The position numbers and the translations under genes are program-made. A stretch of DNA of 64,000 nucleotides from contig NZ_NXLY01000002.1 of assembly GCF_005406225.1 (NCBI RefSeq), positions 89,392 through 153,391 on the forward strand, in the 5' to 3' direction. Below, in pieces: positions 45,982 to 57,976 of the stretch (position 1 is its first letter; every line of letters starts with the position of its first letter). The notes under the pieces were generated by a model. The model was not told where the DNA came from. It was given only the letters and a program-made list of their open reading frames with translations, and ran no database searches. This stretch comes from Campylobacter taeniopygiae. Lineage in GTDB: Bacteria > Campylobacterota > Campylobacteria > Campylobacterales > Campylobacteraceae.

Positions 45982-48252
45982 ATGGAAGATATGCAAGAAA
46001 TACTTGAAGACTTTTTAGTTGAGGCTTTTGAGCTAGTTGAGCAAATCGACCATGATTTGGTAGAACTTGAATCAAATCCAGAAGATTTAGAATTACTTAA
46101 TAGAATTTTCCGTGTTGCACACACAGTAAAAGGCTCTTCAAGCTTTTTAAATTTTGATGTTTTGACAAAATTAACTCATCACATGGAAGATGTTTTAAAT
46201 AAAGCAAGACATGGGGAATTAAAAATCACTCCAGATATTATGGATGTAGTTTTAGAATCCATCGATAGGATGAAAACTCTACTTAACTCTATCCGTGACA
46301 ATGGAAATGATACAGCTATAGGTATGGATATAGAGCCGATTTGCACAAGATTGACTGCTATTTCTGAAGGAGAATCTCCAGCTGGAAATTCAGCACCAGT
46401 AGAAGAAAAACCAGTAGAAACTCCTCAAGAAGAACCTGTGCAAGAACCAGAAGTAGATGTTAATCAATTAAGCGATTCTGAAGTAGAAGCTGAAATTGAA
46501 AGATTGCTAAAAGTAAGAAAAGCGGAAGATCAAGCACGTCGTGCGCAAAAAAAGAAAAATCCAACAACACAAGCTCCACAAAAAACAGAAAGTGGTGAAA
46601 AGAAAGTTCCAGCATCAAGTAGCGGTGGAGGTATGGATCAAACCATTCGTGTTGAAGTTAAAAGATTAGATCATTTGATGAATTTAATCGGAGAACTTGT
46701 TCTTGGTAAAAACCGCTTACTTAAAATTTATGATGATGTTGAAGAGCGTTATGAAGGTGAAAAATTCCTTGAAGAACTCAATCAAGTTGTAAGTCAGCTT
46801 AGTATTATCACAACCGATGTTCAATTAGCGGTTATGAAAACTAGGATGCAACCTATTGCGAAAGTTTTCAATAAATTCCCAAGAGTTGTTCGTGATTTAA
46901 GTCGTGAGCTTGGCAAACAAATAGAACTTGAAATTTCTGGTGAAGAAACAGAGCTTGACAAATCTATTGTTGAAGAAATCGGCGATCCAATCATGCATAT
47001 GATTAGAAATTCTTGCGATCATGGAGTAGAAGATCCAGCAACTCGTGTAGCTAATGGCAAACCTGAAAAAGGTATCGTTCAGCTTAAAGCTTACAACGAA
47101 GGAAATCATATAGTTGTTGAAATTACCGATGATGGTAAAGGGCTTGATCCAAATGGCTTAAAAGCAAAAGCTATGGAGAAAAATTTGATCACAGAAAGAG
47201 AAGCAGATCAAATGACCGACAAAGAAGCCTTTGCACTTATTTTCAAACCAGGTTTTTCAACTGCAGCTAAGGTTACCAATGTTTCTGGACGTGGCGTTGG
47301 AATGGACGTTGTTAAAACCAATATTGAAAAACTCAATGGTGTGATTGAAATTGATAGCGAATTAGGTAAGGGAAGTACCTTTAAACTTAAAATTCCTCTT
47401 ACTTTGGCTATTATCCAATCTTTGCTTGTTGGAACTCAAGAAGAATTTTATGCTATTCCATTGGCAAGTGTTCTTGAAACTGTTAGAGTGCCAGTTGATG
47501 ATATTTATACTATTGAAGGTAAAAATGTATTACGCTTAAGAGATGAAGTTTTATCTCTTGTGAGACTTTCTGATGTATTTGGTGTTAAACAAGTACTTGA
47601 AAGTGGTGATCAAACCTATGTTGTAGTCATCGGTGTAGCTGAAAGTAAGCTTGGTATTATAGTAGATACACTCGTAGGACAAGAAGAAATTGTTATCAAA
47701 TCTATGGGAGAATACTTACAAAATATCCAAGGTATAGCTGGAGCTACAATACGTGGCGATGGTAGAGTAACATTGATCATCGACGTGGGTGCTATGATGG
47801 ATATGGCTAAAGAAATTAAAGTTGATATTAAAGCCCAACTTGAAGCCAGTTCTAAAAAAGTGAAAGAACAACCAAGTGATTATAAAGTTTTAATCGTAGA
47901 TGATTCTAAAATGGATAGAACTTTAATGCAAAAAGCATTAGAACCACTTGGAGTAAGCTTGATCGAAGCAACAAATGGAGCTGAAGCACTTAATATTGTA
48001 AAATCTGGTGAGCACGATATTGATGCTATGCTTATAGATATTGAAATGCCAAGAATGGATGGTTATACCTTAGCAGCTGAAATTAGAAAATATTCTAAAT
48101 ATCGCAATTTACCACTTATAGCTGTAACCTCTAGGACAAGCAAAACAGACCGCTTAAGAGGAGTGGAAGTAGGTATGACTGAATATATTACGAAGCCTTA
48201 TTCTCCAGAATATTTGGAAAATGTGGTGAGAAAAAATTTAAAACTAGGATAA
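45982..48252 (+). CDS. cheA: Chemotaxis histidine kinase CheA with receiver domain (CheAY)
   Basis: CheA phosphorylates CheY in response to receptors. The 756 residues show the HPt domain with H47 in RVAHTVKGSS, a Pro/Glu linker (about 135-210), dimerisation, the kinase domain with DDGKGLDP and GRGVGMDVV, a CheW-like domain, and a C-terminal receiver with D686 in LIDIEMPRMDG. The built-in receiver is typical for Campylobacter/Helicobacter CheAY. A clear CheY-binding P2 domain is not visible. Confidence 0.97.
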   Translation: MEDMQEILEDFLVEAFELVEQIDHDLVELESNPEDLELLNRIFRVAHTVKGSSSFLNFDVLTKLTHHMEDVLNKARHGELKITPDIMDVVLESIDRMKTLLNSIRDNGNDTAIGMDIEPICTRLTAISEGESPAGNSAPVEEKPVETPQEEPVQEPEVDVNQLSDSEVEAEIERLLKVRKAEDQARRAQKKKNPTTQAPQKTESGEKKVPASSSGGGMDQTIRVEVKRLDHLMNLIGELVLGKNRLLKIYDDVEERYEGEKFLEELNQVVSQLSIITTDVQLAVMKTRMQPIAKVFNKFPRVVRDLSRELGKQIELEISGEETELDKSIVEEIGDPIMHMIRNSCDHGVEDPATRVANGKPEKGIVQLKAYNEGNHIVVEITDDGKGLDPNGLKAKAMEKNLITEREADQMTDKEAFALIFKPGFSTAAKVTNVSGRGVGMDVVKTNIEKLNGVIEIDSELGKGSTFKLKIPLTLAIIQSLLVGTQEEFYAIPLASVLETVRVPVDDIYTIEGKNVLRLRDEVLSLVRLSDVFGVKQVLESGDQTYVVVIGVAESKLGIIVDTLVGQEEIVIKSMGEYLQNIQGIAGATIRGDGRVTLIIDVGAMMDMAKEIKVDIKAQLEASSKKVKEQPSDYKVLIVDDSKMDRTLMQKALEPLGVSLIEATNGAEALNIVKSGEHDIDAMLIDIEMPRMDGYTLAAEIRKYSKYRNLPLIAVTSRTSKTDRLRGVEVGMTEYITKPYSPEYLENVVRKNLKLG

Positions 48253-48256
48253 GAAT

Positions 48257-48781
48257 ATGAGTAATGAAAAATTAGAGCAAATATTGCAAAAACAGCAAAC
48301 TCAGATAGCTGGTCCTGATATCGATCAAAAAGAAGATGATATTATTCAACTTGTTGGATTTGTGGTTGGAGATGAAGAATACGCTATTCCAATCCTCAAT
48401 ATTCAAGAAATCATTAAACCTATAGAATATACAAGGGTTCCAAGTGTGCCTGATTATGTTCTAGGTGTGTTTAATATGCGTGGTAATGTTATGCCACTTA
48501 TTGACTTAGCACAGCGTTTTCATTTGGGTAGCTCAAAAATGACTCCTCAAACTCGCTATATTGTTTTAAGGGGTTCAACTGATGCAGGTAGCAATGCTTC
48601 TGGAAATGCGGGTTTTGTCATAGATAGATTAACAGAGGCTATTAAAATTCATAGAAACCGTATTGATCCGCCACCTGAAACTTTACTTAAAGAAAAAGGT
48701 ATGATATACGGTATAGGTAAAAGAGATGAGAATATCTTAACCATTTTAAAGGTTGAAGCCTTACTTAAACGTGAATTTTGA
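48257..48781 (+). CDS. cheW: Chemotaxis scaffold protein CheW
   Basis: CheW links methyl-accepting receptors to CheA. The 174-residue protein has a charged N-terminal tail (1-30) and the CheW beta domain with VVGDEEYAIPILNIQEIIKP and VLGVFNMRGNVMPLIDL. It starts four bases after cheA, and its TGA shares one base with the serB ATG. Confidence 0.96.
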   Translation: MSNEKLEQILQKQQTQIAGPDIDQKEDDIIQLVGFVVGDEEYAIPILNIQEIIKPIEYTRVPSVPDYVLGVFNMRGNVMPLIDLAQRFHLGSSKMTPQTRYIVLRGSTDAGSNASGNAGFVIDRLTEAIKIHRNRIDPPPETLLKEKGMIYGIGKRDENILTILKVEALLKREF

Positions 48782-49404
48782 TGATAAAGCTTTGTATTTT
48801 TGATTTTGATTCCACTTTAATGGATGGCGAAACTATAGATATCTTAGCTGATTCTTATGGTGTAGGTGATAAAGTAAAAAATATCACTTACACAAATTCT
48901 AACGAACAACTTGATTTTTTTGAAATTCTTGTTAAAAAAGTATCTTATCTTAAAGGCATGTCTTATACAAAAGTTTTAGAAATAGGACAAAAACTTCCAT
49001 TGATGAATGGAGCCTATGAACTCTGCGAATTTTTAAAATCCAAAAACATATTTTTAGCTATTTTTAGTGGTGGTTTTTACGAAGGAATTAATCCAGCAAT
49101 GCAAAAGTTAAATATTGATGTAGGTTTTGCCAATCATTTACATCATAAAAACGATATTCTCACTGGATGTGTAGGTGGAGAAATGATGTTTTTAAATTCT
49201 AAAGGACTGATGCTTCAAAAACTCAAAAAAATGCTTTGTTTAAAAAATGAAGAAGTTATGTGTGTTGGAGATGGCTTTAATGATATCGCTATGTTTGAAG
49301 AAAGTGGCTTAAAAATTGCATTTTGTGCTAATGAACTTTTGCAATCTAAGGCCGATATTTGCATAAACAAAAAAGATTTAAAAGAAATAATAAAGGCTAT
49401 ATAA
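48781..49404 (+). CDS. serB: Phosphoserine phosphatase
   Basis: SerB dephosphorylates phosphoserine to serine. The 207-residue HAD enzyme has motif I FDFDST with D8 and D10, motif II IFSGGFYEG and the late motif VGDGFNDIAMFEES. I chose the ATG at 48781 (TGATG overlap with cheW). With serC at 1384-2454, serine synthesis is covered except serA. Its stop overlaps tal by one base. Confidence 0.92.
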   Translation: MIKLCIFDFDSTLMDGETIDILADSYGVGDKVKNITYTNSNEQLDFFEILVKKVSYLKGMSYTKVLEIGQKLPLMNGAYELCEFLKSKNIFLAIFSGGFYEGINPAMQKLNIDVGFANHLHHKNDILTGCVGGEMMFLNSKGLMLQKLKKMLCLKNEEVMCVGDGFNDIAMFEESGLKIAFCANELLQSKADICINKKDLKEIIKAI

Positions 49405-50387
49405 TGAAAAAATTTTCTTTGTGGTGTGATTTTATTGAAAATAGTTTTTTAGATCATGATTTTTTAAACCTATTATCTTTTGGGATTAATGGTGCGACTT
49501 CTAATCCAGCAATTTTTAAAAATGCTATTTTAAATTCTCCAGTTTATCAAAATAAAATCGCTGTTTTAAAAGGCAAAAAAGTAAAAGAAATTTACGAAGA
49601 ACTTGCCATTTATGATATCAAAAAAGCCGCTGATAAACTCGCTCCTTTATTTTATCAAAAAAATGATGGTTTTATCAGTATAGAAATAGATCCAAGGCTT
49701 TATGATAACACTACTTTAAGCTTAGGAGAAGCAAAAAAACTTTATACAGCCATTGCTAAAGAAAATGTTATGATTAAAATCCCAGCAACCAAAGCTTCTT
49801 ATGAAGTCATGTATGAACTCATGAAAAATGGTATCAATGTAAATGCAACGCTGATTTTTTCACAAGAACAAAATAAGCAATGTTTTGAAGCTCTTAATCA
49901 AGGTTTAATAGAATTTAGAAAAACTCATGCCCATTTAAAAGGAAATCTAAATACTCCAAAAGCTGTAATCAGTATCTTTGTGAGTCGTTTTGATAGACTC
50001 TTAAATGCAAAAACAAAAGAACAAAATCGCATAGGGATCCTAAATGCAAATTTAGCTTATAATTACATTGTAAGTCAAAATGAGCCTAATATCCGTCCAC
50101 TTTTTGCTAGCACCGGAGTAAAAGGTGATGATCTGCCAAAAGATTATTATATCAAAGAACTTCTTTTTGAAAATAGCGTAAATACTGCTCCACTTGATGC
50201 CATTAAAGCTTTTGATTGGAAATTTGATTTTAAAAATCCACTGGATAATACAGAAATTAAAACACAACTTGATCAAATAATCGCAGAGGATGAATTGAAA
50301 CAATCTTATGATGTTTTATTGAAAGAAGGTTTAGAACAATTTTGCATAGCTTTTGAGGAAATTTTAAAAGCTTTATCGGATTTTTAA
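49404..50387 (+). CDS. tal: Transaldolase
   Basis: Transaldolase moves a dihydroxyacetone unit between sugar phosphates in the pentose phosphate pathway. The 327-residue protein has LWCDFIEN, NGATSNPAIF at about 30-38 and the Schiff-base lysine K125 in MIKIPATKAS. I chose the ATG at 49404, which overlaps the serB stop (TAATG), rather than a TTG/ATG inside serB. The 3' end overlaps the convergent sua5-like gene by 15 bases. Confidence 0.94.
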   Translation: MKKFSLWCDFIENSFLDHDFLNLLSFGINGATSNPAIFKNAILNSPVYQNKIAVLKGKKVKEIYEELAIYDIKKAADKLAPLFYQKNDGFISIEIDPRLYDNTTLSLGEAKKLYTAIAKENVMIKIPATKASYEVMYELMKNGINVNATLIFSQEQNKQCFEALNQGLIEFRKTHAHLKGNLNTPKAVISIFVSRFDRLLNAKTKEQNRIGILNANLAYNYIVSQNEPNIRPLFASTGVKGDDLPKDYYIKELLFENSVNTAPLDAIKAFDWKFDFKNPLDNTEIKTQLDQIIAEDELKQSYDVLLKEGLEQFCIAFEEILKALSDF

Positions 50388-50795
50388 CTTTTTACTCCCT
50401 CTGATTTTTAATATTTTAGAGGGAGTGCTTTCAAAAAAAACTTTATCTAAAATCACATCAGCTACACTTTTAGCCCAAATTTCATCAAATTTCTTTCCAT
50501 GTTTATTTGCAGAACTCGAGTAAAAAAAACCATTTTGAAATAAAAATTCAGCATGCTTACAATCTTTAACAATACGGATGGCTTGATTATTAGGATAAAT
50601 AAAAGTAGTTTTCTTAGCACGACGCACCAAATTTTTAAAACCTTTTGGCACCCTTGTGAGATTTTGCAACTCGCTAAATTTTGCTGAAGTGATAAGACAA
50701 GGCTTATTTTTAGCCCTGCCTTTTAAGGCATTTATTTCTTCTAAATTTTTACTTAAGAAACCAGCTGTTGTATCTGTTTGCGCTAAATAGATCAT
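50373..50795 (-). CDS. Short Sua5/YrdC-domain protein (threonylcarbamoyl-AMP synthase-like)
   Basis: A 140-residue YrdC-fold protein (Cj0280 position). TDTTAGFLS at 7-15 and SSSANKHGK are in the expected places of the family, which makes threonylcarbamoyl-AMP for t6A tRNA modification. Typical YrdC proteins are about 190 residues and Sua5 about 340, so this is a short form, common in Campylobacterota. With tcdA at 27461 it would cover the first and last steps of ct6A. It lies eight bases downstream of carB. Confidence 0.7.
   Translation of the reverse strand: MIYLAQTDTTAGFLSKNLEEINALKGRAKNKPCLITSAKFSELQNLTRVPKGFKNLVRRAKKTTFIYPNNQAIRIVKDCKHAEFLFQNGFFYSSSANKHGKKFDEIWAKSVADVILDKVFFESTPSKILKIRGSKKLKIR
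50394..50426. terminator. GC-rich hairpin after tal, inside the sua5-like 3' end
   Basis: Perfect nine-base arms ACTCCCTCT/AGAGGGAGT with a 15-base loop lie seven bases after the tal stop. No U tract follows, so it may slow polymerase or protect RNA ends instead of terminating alone. Confidence 0.4.
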
Positions 50796-50803
50796 AAAAT
50801 ATT

Positions 50804-53800
50804 TTAAACTTTTAAGTGCTCTTGTAAGCTTTTTATTTCCAAATAAGTTTTTCCTTGTATAGCTTTGATCGACTTAGCACCCGCTAAAGCAGAACGTAAA
50901 TTAGTAAAATATGGAATTTTAAAGCGTATGATATTTTCACGGATTTTTTTAGTATCTCCTTGAAAACTATGACTATCGCTTGTATTAATCACTAGATTAA
51001 TTTCACCATTTTTTAATTTATCCTCAACATTTGGGCGACCTTCAGAAATTTTATGTACAAGCTCACAGTCAAAGCCATTCGCTTGTATTTCTTTACAAGT
51101 TCCACTCGTTGCCATTAACTTAAAGCCTAATTTAGTATATTCTGCAGCCATTTTTTTAGCATACTTTTTATCTTTTTCTTTTAAAGAAATAAATACAACT
51201 CCGTTTTCTGGCAAATGATTAAACGATGCAATTTGACTTTTTGCAAAAGAATTAGCAAAATCTTTACTAATTCCCATTACTTCACCAGTAGAACGCATTT
51301 CAGGTCCAAGTTCTAAATCACTACCGCTTAGTTTTGCAAACGGAAAAACCGCTTCTTTTACGCTAACATATTTTAAAGCTTTAGGTTGTAAAATTTTTCG
51401 TGTAAAATCAATAATTTTAAAACGATCGTAAAATTTTAAAGCTTCTTTTAAATCGCCTTGCCACATCACACGTGTTGCTACTTTAGCCAAAGGAAGACCT
51501 GTAGCTTTACTGACAAAAGGCACAGTTCGACTCGCTCTAGGATTAACTTCTATGATATAAAGTTCATTATTGTAAATAGCAAATTGGATATTTAAAAGTC
51601 CAACAACACCCAAATTTAAAGCTATATCTGCTGTTTTTTCTGCAATTAAATTTTGCATTTTTTCATCTATATTGCAAGGCGGCAAAGAACAAGCACTATC
51701 ACCAGAATGAACTCCTGCTTCTTGAATATGCTCCATAATTCCAGCAATATAAACATCTTTTCCATCGCAAATTGCATCCACATCAATTTCTGTAGCATTG
51801 TCTAAATATTGATCAATTAAAACCGGACTTTTATCACTTACACTTACCGCTTCTTGCATATAAATTCGAAGTTCGGATTCATTACTCACTACACGCATGG
51901 CTCTACCACCCAAAACATAACTTGGACGAACTAAAACCGGATAACCAATTTCACTCGCTTTTAGCACTGCTTCTTCTACGGTAATTGCTGTCGAATTTTT
52001 AGGCTGATTAATACCTATTTTTTCAATAAATTCAGCAAATTTTTTCCTATCTTCAGCCATATCAATCACTCTTGCATTTGTGCCTATAATTTTTGCACCA
52101 AAAGCACTAAGACGCTTAGCGAATTTTAATGGAGTTTGACCGCCAAAATGCACAATAATTCCATCAGGTTTTTCTCGCTCAATCACAGCTCTTAAATGTT
52201 CAAAATCAATAGGTTCAAAATATAAAATATCACTCGTATCATAATCAGTTGAAACAGTTTCTGGATTACAATTATACATAATGGTTTTTATGCCCATATC
52301 TTTTAAGGCAAAAGAAGCATGCACACAAGCATAATCAAATTCTATCCCTTGTCCTATACGATTTGGCCCACCCCCTATAATCATAACTTTTTTTTCTTTT
52401 TTATCTCTTGATTCTTGCTTACTTTGAGTTAATTCACTCACATTGATACTAGAATAAAAATAAGGAGTTAAGGCTTTAAATTCACCTGCACAAGTATCCA
52501 CTTCGCTAAATTCTGCTATGATTTTATGTTTCATTCTTGCATAATAAATATCATTTTGACTGAGTTCTAAATTATCTTTTAAATTAACTTGCAAGGCGAT
52601 CATCTTATCAGAAAAGCCCATAGTTTTTGCTTTTCTTAAATGAAATTTATCATTTAAAATATCCATATCGATTTGTTTTTCAAAATCTACAATTTCTTTA
52701 ATTTGAGCTAAAAACCAAGGATCTATACTGCTTAACTCATAAAGCTCTTCTATATCAAATCCTTCTCTAAAAGCTTGTGCAACATAAAGCAATCTTTTTT
52801 CATTAGGATTGCGAATTTTAAATATAAGATCATTCTTATCTTCAAATTTAACCTCATCAAATCCACTTAAAGATCGCTCTAAAGAACAAAGTGCTTTTTG
52901 AATACTCTCTTTAAAAGTGCGACCTATGGCCATCACTTCACCTACACTCTTCATTGCTGTGCCTAAAGTTGTATCTGCGTTTGGAAATTTTTCAAAAGTA
53001 AAACGAGGAATTTTTGTAACAATATAATCAAGCACAGGTTCAAAACTAGCCGGAGTTCCTGTGATATCATTTTTTATTTCATCTAAGGTAAAACCAACCG
53101 CTAAAAGAGTCGCTACTTTTGCTATAGGATATCCCGTTGCCTTACTTGCTAAAGCACTCGATCTTGAAACTCTTGGATTCATTTCTATCACTATCATTCT
53201 GCCATTTTTTGGATTGACAGCAAATTGCACATTTGAACCGCCAGTATCCACTCCGATTTCACGTAAAATAGCAAAGGAAGCATTTCGCATAACTTGATAT
53301 TCTTTATCAGTTAAAGTAAGAGCAGGTGCCACGGTAATACTATCGCCCGTATGCACCCCCATAGGATCGACATTTTCTATACTGCAAACAATAATACAAT
53401 TATCATTTTTATCGCGTATAACCTCCATCTCATATTCTTTCCATCCGAGCAAACTTTCTTCTATAAGAATTTCATGTATAGGAGATAAAGCTAAGGCCAT
53501 ATTAGCAAGCTCTTTAAATTCATCCATATTATAAACAACACCACTTCCAGCGCCACCTAAAGTATAAGAAGCACGGATCATTAAAGGAAAACCAATTTCA
53601 TCAACAGCTTTTAAGGCCTCATCATAATTATACGCATACATCGATTTTGGCAAATCCATACCAATTTTTTTCATGCACTCTTTGAAAACTTGACGATCTT
53701 CGCCTTTTTTAATCGCTTCAGGATTTGCCCCTAAAAATTTCACATCTCCTAAAAGTCCGCTTTCATAAACTTCCATAGCGACGTTAAGTGCTACTTGCCC

Positions 53801-54073
53801 ACCCATAGTAGGTAAAATAGCATCAATTTTTTCTTTTTTAATAATATTTAAAATATTTTCTTTTATAATAGGTTCTATATAAGTTGCATCTGCAAATTCT
53901 GGATCTGTCATAATCGTCGCAGGATTAGAATTAATAAGCACTATACGGTAACCTAATTCTTTCAAGGTTTTAGCTGCTTGAGTCCCAGAATAATCAAACT
54001 CGCAAGCTTGACCTATCACAATAGGACCACTTCCTATAAGTAAAATATTTTTTATATCGGTTCTTTTTGGCAT
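50804..54073 (-). CDS. carB: Carbamoyl-phosphate synthase large subunit
   Basis: CarB makes carbamoyl phosphate from glutamine-derived ammonia, bicarbonate and two ATP for pyrimidines and arginine. The 1089-residue protein has two homologous ATP-grasp halves (each beginning with [18 protein letters not shown] or [20 protein letters not shown]) and a C-terminal MGS-like allosteric domain (about 940-1089). It has its own promoter. Confidence 0.98.
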   Translation of the reverse strand: MPKRTDIKNILLIGSGPIVIGQACEFDYSGTQAAKTLKELGYRIVLINSNPATIMTDPEFADATYIEPIIKENILNIIKKEKIDAILPTMGGQVALNVAMEVYESGLLGDVKFLGANPEAIKKGEDRQVFKECMKKIGMDLPKSMYAYNYDEALKAVDEIGFPLMIRASYTLGGAGSGVVYNMDEFKELANMALALSPIHEILIEESLLGWKEYEMEVIRDKNDNCIIVCSIENVDPMGVHTGDSITVAPALTLTDKEYQVMRNASFAILREIGVDTGGSNVQFAVNPKNGRMIVIEMNPRVSRSSALASKATGYPIAKVATLLAVGFTLDEIKNDITGTPASFEPVLDYIVTKIPRFTFEKFPNADTTLGTAMKSVGEVMAIGRTFKESIQKALCSLERSLSGFDEVKFEDKNDLIFKIRNPNEKRLLYVAQAFREGFDIEELYELSSIDPWFLAQIKEIVDFEKQIDMDILNDKFHLRKAKTMGFSDKMIALQVNLKDNLELSQNDIYYARMKHKIIAEFSEVDTCAGEFKALTPYFYSSINVSELTQSKQESRDKKEKKVMIIGGGPNRIGQGIEFDYACVHASFALKDMGIKTIMYNCNPETVSTDYDTSDILYFEPIDFEHLRAVIEREKPDGIIVHFGGQTPLKFAKRLSAFGAKIIGTNARVIDMAEDRKKFAEFIEKIGINQPKNSTAITVEEAVLKASEIGYPVLVRPSYVLGGRAMRVVSNESELRIYMQEAVSVSDKSPVLIDQYLDNATEIDVDAICDGKDVYIAGIMEHIQEAGVHSGDSACSLPPCNIDEKMQNLIAEKTADIALNLGVVGLLNIQFAIYNNELYIIEVNPRASRTVPFVSKATGLPLAKVATRVMWQGDLKEALKFYDRFKIIDFTRKILQPKALKYVSVKEAVFPFAKLSGSDLELGPEMRSTGEVMGISKDFANSFAKSQIASFNHLPENGVVFISLKEKDKKYAKKMAAEYTKLGFKLMATSGTCKEIQANGFDCELVHKISEGRPNVEDKLKNGEINLVINTSDSHSFQGDTKKIRENIIRFKIPYFTNLRSALAGAKSIKAIQGKTYLEIKSLQEHLKV

Positions 54074-54105
54074 AAATCCTTCCTAAGTAGCGTAATTTAG
54101 CCCTA

Positions 54106-54114
54106 ATTATAACA
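54106..54114 (-). promoter_or_regulatory. Extended -10 promoter of carB
   Basis: The minus strand reads TGTTATAAT about 35 bases before the carB ATG; AGGAAGGA precedes the start. No PyrR or arginine box could be recognised. Confidence 0.6.
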
Positions 54115-54174
54115 AATTTTACATTGAGTTTTAATATATTTTTTTTAAATTTCTAGAAGAAAAAATATCTTTAA

Positions 54175-54924
54175 TCATACACTATCGACAATATAAAGAT
54201 AAGCAGGGATATTGATTTTAACATAAGGTTTTACCACAACGCTTTTATAAATTTCTCCATCGCTAATTGCCACTACTTTGCCCACTGGAACATCTGAAAA
54301 AAATATATTATCAAGCCCACTGGTTAAAATTTCATCTCCTATATGTATTTTGGCAGATTTTGCAATAAAATTAACCACAACCTTACCATTTTCACCTTGA
54401 AGAAGTCCTGGAATTTTATCTTTTCCTATATAAACTGCAAAAACACATTTTTCATCACCTTGCAAAATTGCCATAGCTCTATCATTTTTATTGATAGCAA
54501 TACCCGCTGTATATCCTTGATAGATTAAACCTTTATTTTTATCAGGCGGAACTCTAGCAAAATCAAGCCATAATCTCTTATAATCATTTAAGCTTACATA
54601 AGAAATAGCTCTTGTTAAAGAAACTTGAGGTAAATATTTGGTTGAATTTTTATCTTCTAAAATTCGGTTGAGTTGATTGGCAAAGCTTGTAGTTAAAACT
54701 GCCATATACTCTAACTCTTGATTTCTAGCTTTTAGTTTTTCGATTTGTTCTGCTTGATTAAAATGCTTAGAAAACTCTTCGGAAATAAAATCCTTAATTC
54801 CATAAAATTTTTCTATAACTACATCATTTACAAAAAGAACATTTTTTTTAATTAACCCTCCATAATAAAAAGATATAAAGATTAAAAAAAATAAAATAAG
54901 AATAAAAATAAGTTTATTCTTCAT
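54175..54924 (-). CDS. mreC: Rod shape-determining protein MreC
   Basis: MreC is a bitopic inner-membrane protein that organises the elongation machinery with MreB. The 249 residues show a membrane helix at about 5-22, a coiled coil (about 55-85) and a periplasmic beta domain with [15 protein letters not shown] and [19 protein letters not shown]. It overlaps mreB by 11 bases. No mreD follows in this window; carB comes next after 101 bases. Confidence 0.93.
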   Translation of the reverse strand: MKNKLIFILILFFLIFISFYYGGLIKKNVLFVNDVVIEKFYGIKDFISEEFSKHFNQAEQIEKLKARNQELEYMAVLTTSFANQLNRILEDKNSTKYLPQVSLTRAISYVSLNDYKRLWLDFARVPPDKNKGLIYQGYTAGIAINKNDRAMAILQGDEKCVFAVYIGKDKIPGLLQGENGKVVVNFIAKSAKIHIGDEILTSGLDNIFFSDVPVGKVVAISDGEIYKSVVVKPYVKINIPAYLYIVDSV

Positions 54925-55954
54925 TAGTTAGCTGTTGCAAAATTGAAATTTCTTCTAATGCTTTACCCGTTCCCTTAGCAACAGCTAAAAGTGGTTCATC
55001 GGCAATATATACTGGCAAACGAACAATTTCTGAAAGATATTTATCAAGACCACGGATTAAGGCTCCTCCACCAGTTAAAACAACTCCATTTTCTACAATA
55101 TCACTTGCTAAATCAGGTGGCATCATTTCAAGAACCATTTTTAAGGCATCCGCTATTTCTTTAAGCTGCTCTCTCATTGCCTCTCTAATATCTTCGCTAG
55201 TAAGCTCTATACGACTTAAAAGCCCGCTTACCTGATCTCGACCCTTAACCACCATAGAAAGCTCTTTTGGAAGTTGAATAGCTGAACCTATTGTGATTTT
55301 TATCTCTTCACCCGTTCTTTCTCCAATAATTAAATTATATTTTTCTTTAACATAATTTACAATACTCATATCCAATTTATCACCGGCTGTTCTGATTGAC
55401 TTTGAAATCACAAGTCCACCTAAAGAAATGACCCCAATTTCTGTCGTTCCACCGCCAATATCTACAACCAAACTTCCTTTAGGCTCATCAATAGGTAAAT
55501 TCGCTCCTATAGCTGCTGCCATAGGTTCTTCTATTAAAAATACCTCTCTAGCTCCAGCACTTAAAGCACTTTCTCTAACCGCTTTTCTTTCAACTTGAGT
55601 TAAACCATAAGGAACTGAAATGATAATTCTAGGGCGTAAAAAAGACTTTCTTCTGTGTGTTTTTTCAATAAAATATCGGATCATCTTTTCAGTAATGTCA
55701 AAATCAGCAATCACTCCATCCTTCATTGGACGAATTGCTTCTATATTGCCAGGAGTTTTGCCCACCATATCTTTAGCTTCTTTTCCTACGGCTAAAATTT
55801 TGGCTTTAGCGCCGTATTTTTCACGCTCAACCGCAACAACAGAAGGCTCATTGATAACAATGCCTTTATCTTTAACCAAAATAAGAGTATTAGCCGTTCC
55901 AAGATCTATACCCATATCGCTCGAAAAAAATCCTATAAGTTGATCTAAAATCAT
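54914..55954 (-). CDS. mreB: Cell shape protein MreB (actin homologue)
   Basis: MreB forms membrane filaments that guide peptidoglycan synthesis. The 346-residue protein has the actin ATPase motifs [28 protein letters not shown] and [11 protein letters not shown], plus an N-terminal membrane-binding segment ([11 protein letters not shown]). It lies 14 bases downstream of clpX in a clpX-mreB-mreC run. Confidence 0.98.
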   Translation of the reverse strand: MILDQLIGFFSSDMGIDLGTANTLILVKDKGIVINEPSVVAVEREKYGAKAKILAVGKEAKDMVGKTPGNIEAIRPMKDGVIADFDITEKMIRYFIEKTHRRKSFLRPRIIISVPYGLTQVERKAVRESALSAGAREVFLIEEPMAAAIGANLPIDEPKGSLVVDIGGGTTEIGVISLGGLVISKSIRTAGDKLDMSIVNYVKEKYNLIIGERTGEEIKITIGSAIQLPKELSMVVKGRDQVSGLLSRIELTSEDIREAMREQLKEIADALKMVLEMMPPDLASDIVENGVVLTGGGALIRGLDKYLSEIVRLPVYIADEPLLAVAKGTGKALEEISILQQLTNEE

Positions 55955-55968
55955 TACATTCCTTTATT

Positions 55969-57192
55969 TTAGCTTATTTTCTTTTTAATCAATAATGCTT
56001 TAGCATTATCTCTTACAACTTCTTTTGTAATAATAATATCATAGTTTTTATATTCTGGTAATTCAAACATTAAATCCACCATCATTTCCTCTATAATACT
56101 CCTAAGTCCTCTAGCACCAGTTTTTCTTTCTAAAGCCAATTTAGCAATTTCTTTTAAGGCTTCATCTTCAAATTTTAAATTCACATTATCAATTGCAAAA
56201 AGTTTTTGATATTGCTTAACAATAGCATTTTTTGGCTCTGTTAAAATTCTTACCATATCATCTTCATCAAGTTCATTTAAAGATGCTATAACATGCAAAC
56301 GCCCGATTAATTCAGGTATAAGGCCAAAATGAACTAAATCATCCGGTTCGATTTTATCAAGTAAGGCTTTATTTTCTTGAGTATTATCATCAAAAAAACC
56401 TACAACTTTATCACCTAACTTGCGTTTTAATATAAGATCTAAGCCATCAAAAGCTCCACCGCAAACAAATAAAATATTTGATGTATCTATTTGGATAAAA
56501 TCTTGATTAGGATGCTTTCTCCCACCTTTTGGAGGAATATTTACAAGGCTACCTTCTATGATTTTAAGTAAGGCTTGTTGTACCCCTTCTCCGCTTACAT
56601 CTCTAGTTATAGATCGATTCTCACTCATTCTTGCAATTTTATCAATCTCATCAATAAAAACAATACCTTTTTGAGCACGTTCAACATCTCCATCAGCAGC
56701 CTGTAAAAGACGTGTAAGTATATTTTCAACATCTTCACCAACATAACCCGCTTCAGTTAAAGACGTTGCATCACAAATTGCTATAGGCACATCTAAAAAT
56801 TTGGCCAAAGTTTGTGCAAGCAAAGTTTTACCGCTTCCAGTTGGACCGACCAGTAAAATATTTGATTTAAAAAGCTCTGTATCATCTCCGTCGAGTTTTG
56901 ATCTAAATAATCTTTTATAGTGATTATAAACACCCACGCTAAAAACTTTTTTAGCTCTTTCTTGCCCGATCACATAACGATCAAGATACTCTTTTAAAAT
57001 TTTTGGCGTCATATCATTAAAATTAATATTGTGCCCTTGCTCACTTTCTTTAGTCTCTTTTTCTTCTCCAAAAATAATATTATAAGCTGCCTCAACACAA
57101 CACTCGCAAATAAAAGAATTATGATCACCATTTTCCAAAATTCTTCTTTGAGAATTTTCAAATTCATTACAAAAACTACATTTTCTAGGCAT
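55969..57192 (-). CDS. clpX: ATP-dependent Clp protease ATP-binding subunit ClpX
   Basis: ClpX unfolds substrates for ClpP. The 407-residue protein has an N-terminal zinc-binding domain (C5, C8, C29, C32), Walker A GPTGSGKT, Walker [12 protein letters not shown], and the pore loop GYVGED. I chose the ATG at 57192 (MPRKCSFC), preceded by AAAGG, because it gives the normal ClpX N-terminus; an upstream start would add ten unusual residues. It overlaps the lpxA stop by eight bases. Confidence 0.96.
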   Translation of the reverse strand: MPRKCSFCNEFENSQRRILENGDHNSFICECCVEAAYNIIFGEEKETKESEQGHNINFNDMTPKILKEYLDRYVIGQERAKKVFSVGVYNHYKRLFRSKLDGDDTELFKSNILLVGPTGSGKTLLAQTLAKFLDVPIAICDATSLTEAGYVGEDVENILTRLLQAADGDVERAQKGIVFIDEIDKIARMSENRSITRDVSGEGVQQALLKIIEGSLVNIPPKGGRKHPNQDFIQIDTSNILFVCGGAFDGLDLILKRKLGDKVVGFFDDNTQENKALLDKIEPDDLVHFGLIPELIGRLHVIASLNELDEDDMVRILTEPKNAIVKQYQKLFAIDNVNLKFEDEALKEIAKLALERKTGARGLRSIIEEMMVDLMFELPEYKNYDIIITKEVVRDNAKALLIKKKIS

Positions 57193-57976
57193 TATTTTTA
57201 CCTTTATATACTGGAATTCCACGCTTTGTTGTCAAAATAAAATCGCACATTTTTTTAACATTCTCACTTTGTGTGTTTTCAAGAAGCTCTTGGGCATTAT
57301 CTTTTAAATTCCCTTTTCTAAATAGAAATTTAAAAGCTTTATTTAAAACATCCACTTCATCTTTATCAAAACGGCGGCGTATGCCTACTAAATTTAAACT
57401 TCTAATGCTAGCACGATTTCCTTCAGCTAAACAAAAAGGAACGATATCTTGAGATAAAGCACTCGCGCCTGCGATCATACAACTTTCTCCTACTTTTACA
57501 AATTGATGAATAGGTGTTAAACCTCCAACGACGCAAAAATCTCCAAGTTCTACATGACCTGCTAAGGTTGCGTTATTGGCTAAAATTATATTATGACCCA
57601 AAATGCAATCATGTGCGATATGACAATAAGCCATGATAAAAGCATTATCGCCTATACGTGTAAAGCCATCTCCTTTTATTGTGCCCGAATTAATAGTTAC
57701 AAATTCTCTTATGGTTGCATTTTTACCTATAATAACACCACTTTTTTGCTCATCTTTATAAGAAATATCTTGAGGAATATCGCCCACAATAGCATAAGAA
57801 AAAATTCTAGAATGATCTCCTATTGTTGTATCTGAAAGAATTCTAGCTCCCTGTTTTATGGTAACATTATTTCCTATTTTTGCTTCTTTGCTTACATATG
57901 CATAGGCTTCAATTGTAACATCTTCACCAAGAATTGCACCTTCTTCTACCACTGCACTAGGATGAATTTTTGTCAT
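57185..57976 (-). CDS. lpxA: UDP-N-acetylglucosamine acyltransferase
   Basis: LpxA acylates UDP-GlcNAc, the first step of lipid A synthesis. The 263-residue left-handed beta-helix protein has hexapeptide repeats over residues 1-190, the catalytic His in [12 protein letters not shown] (about 120) and a C-terminal helical domain. It overlaps fabZ by one base, a common fabZ-lpxA coupling that balances phospholipid and lipid A supply. Confidence 0.97.
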   Translation of the reverse strand: MTKIHPSAVVEEGAILGEDVTIEAYAYVSKEAKIGNNVTIKQGARILSDTTIGDHSRIFSYAIVGDIPQDISYKDEQKSGVIIGKNATIREFVTINSGTIKGDGFTRIGDNAFIMAYCHIAHDCILGHNIILANNATLAGHVELGDFCVVGGLTPIHQFVKVGESCMIAGASALSQDIVPFCLAEGNRASIRSLNLVGIRRRFDKDEVDVLNKAFKFLFRKGNLKDNAQELLENTQSENVKKMCDFILTTKRGIPVYKGKNNA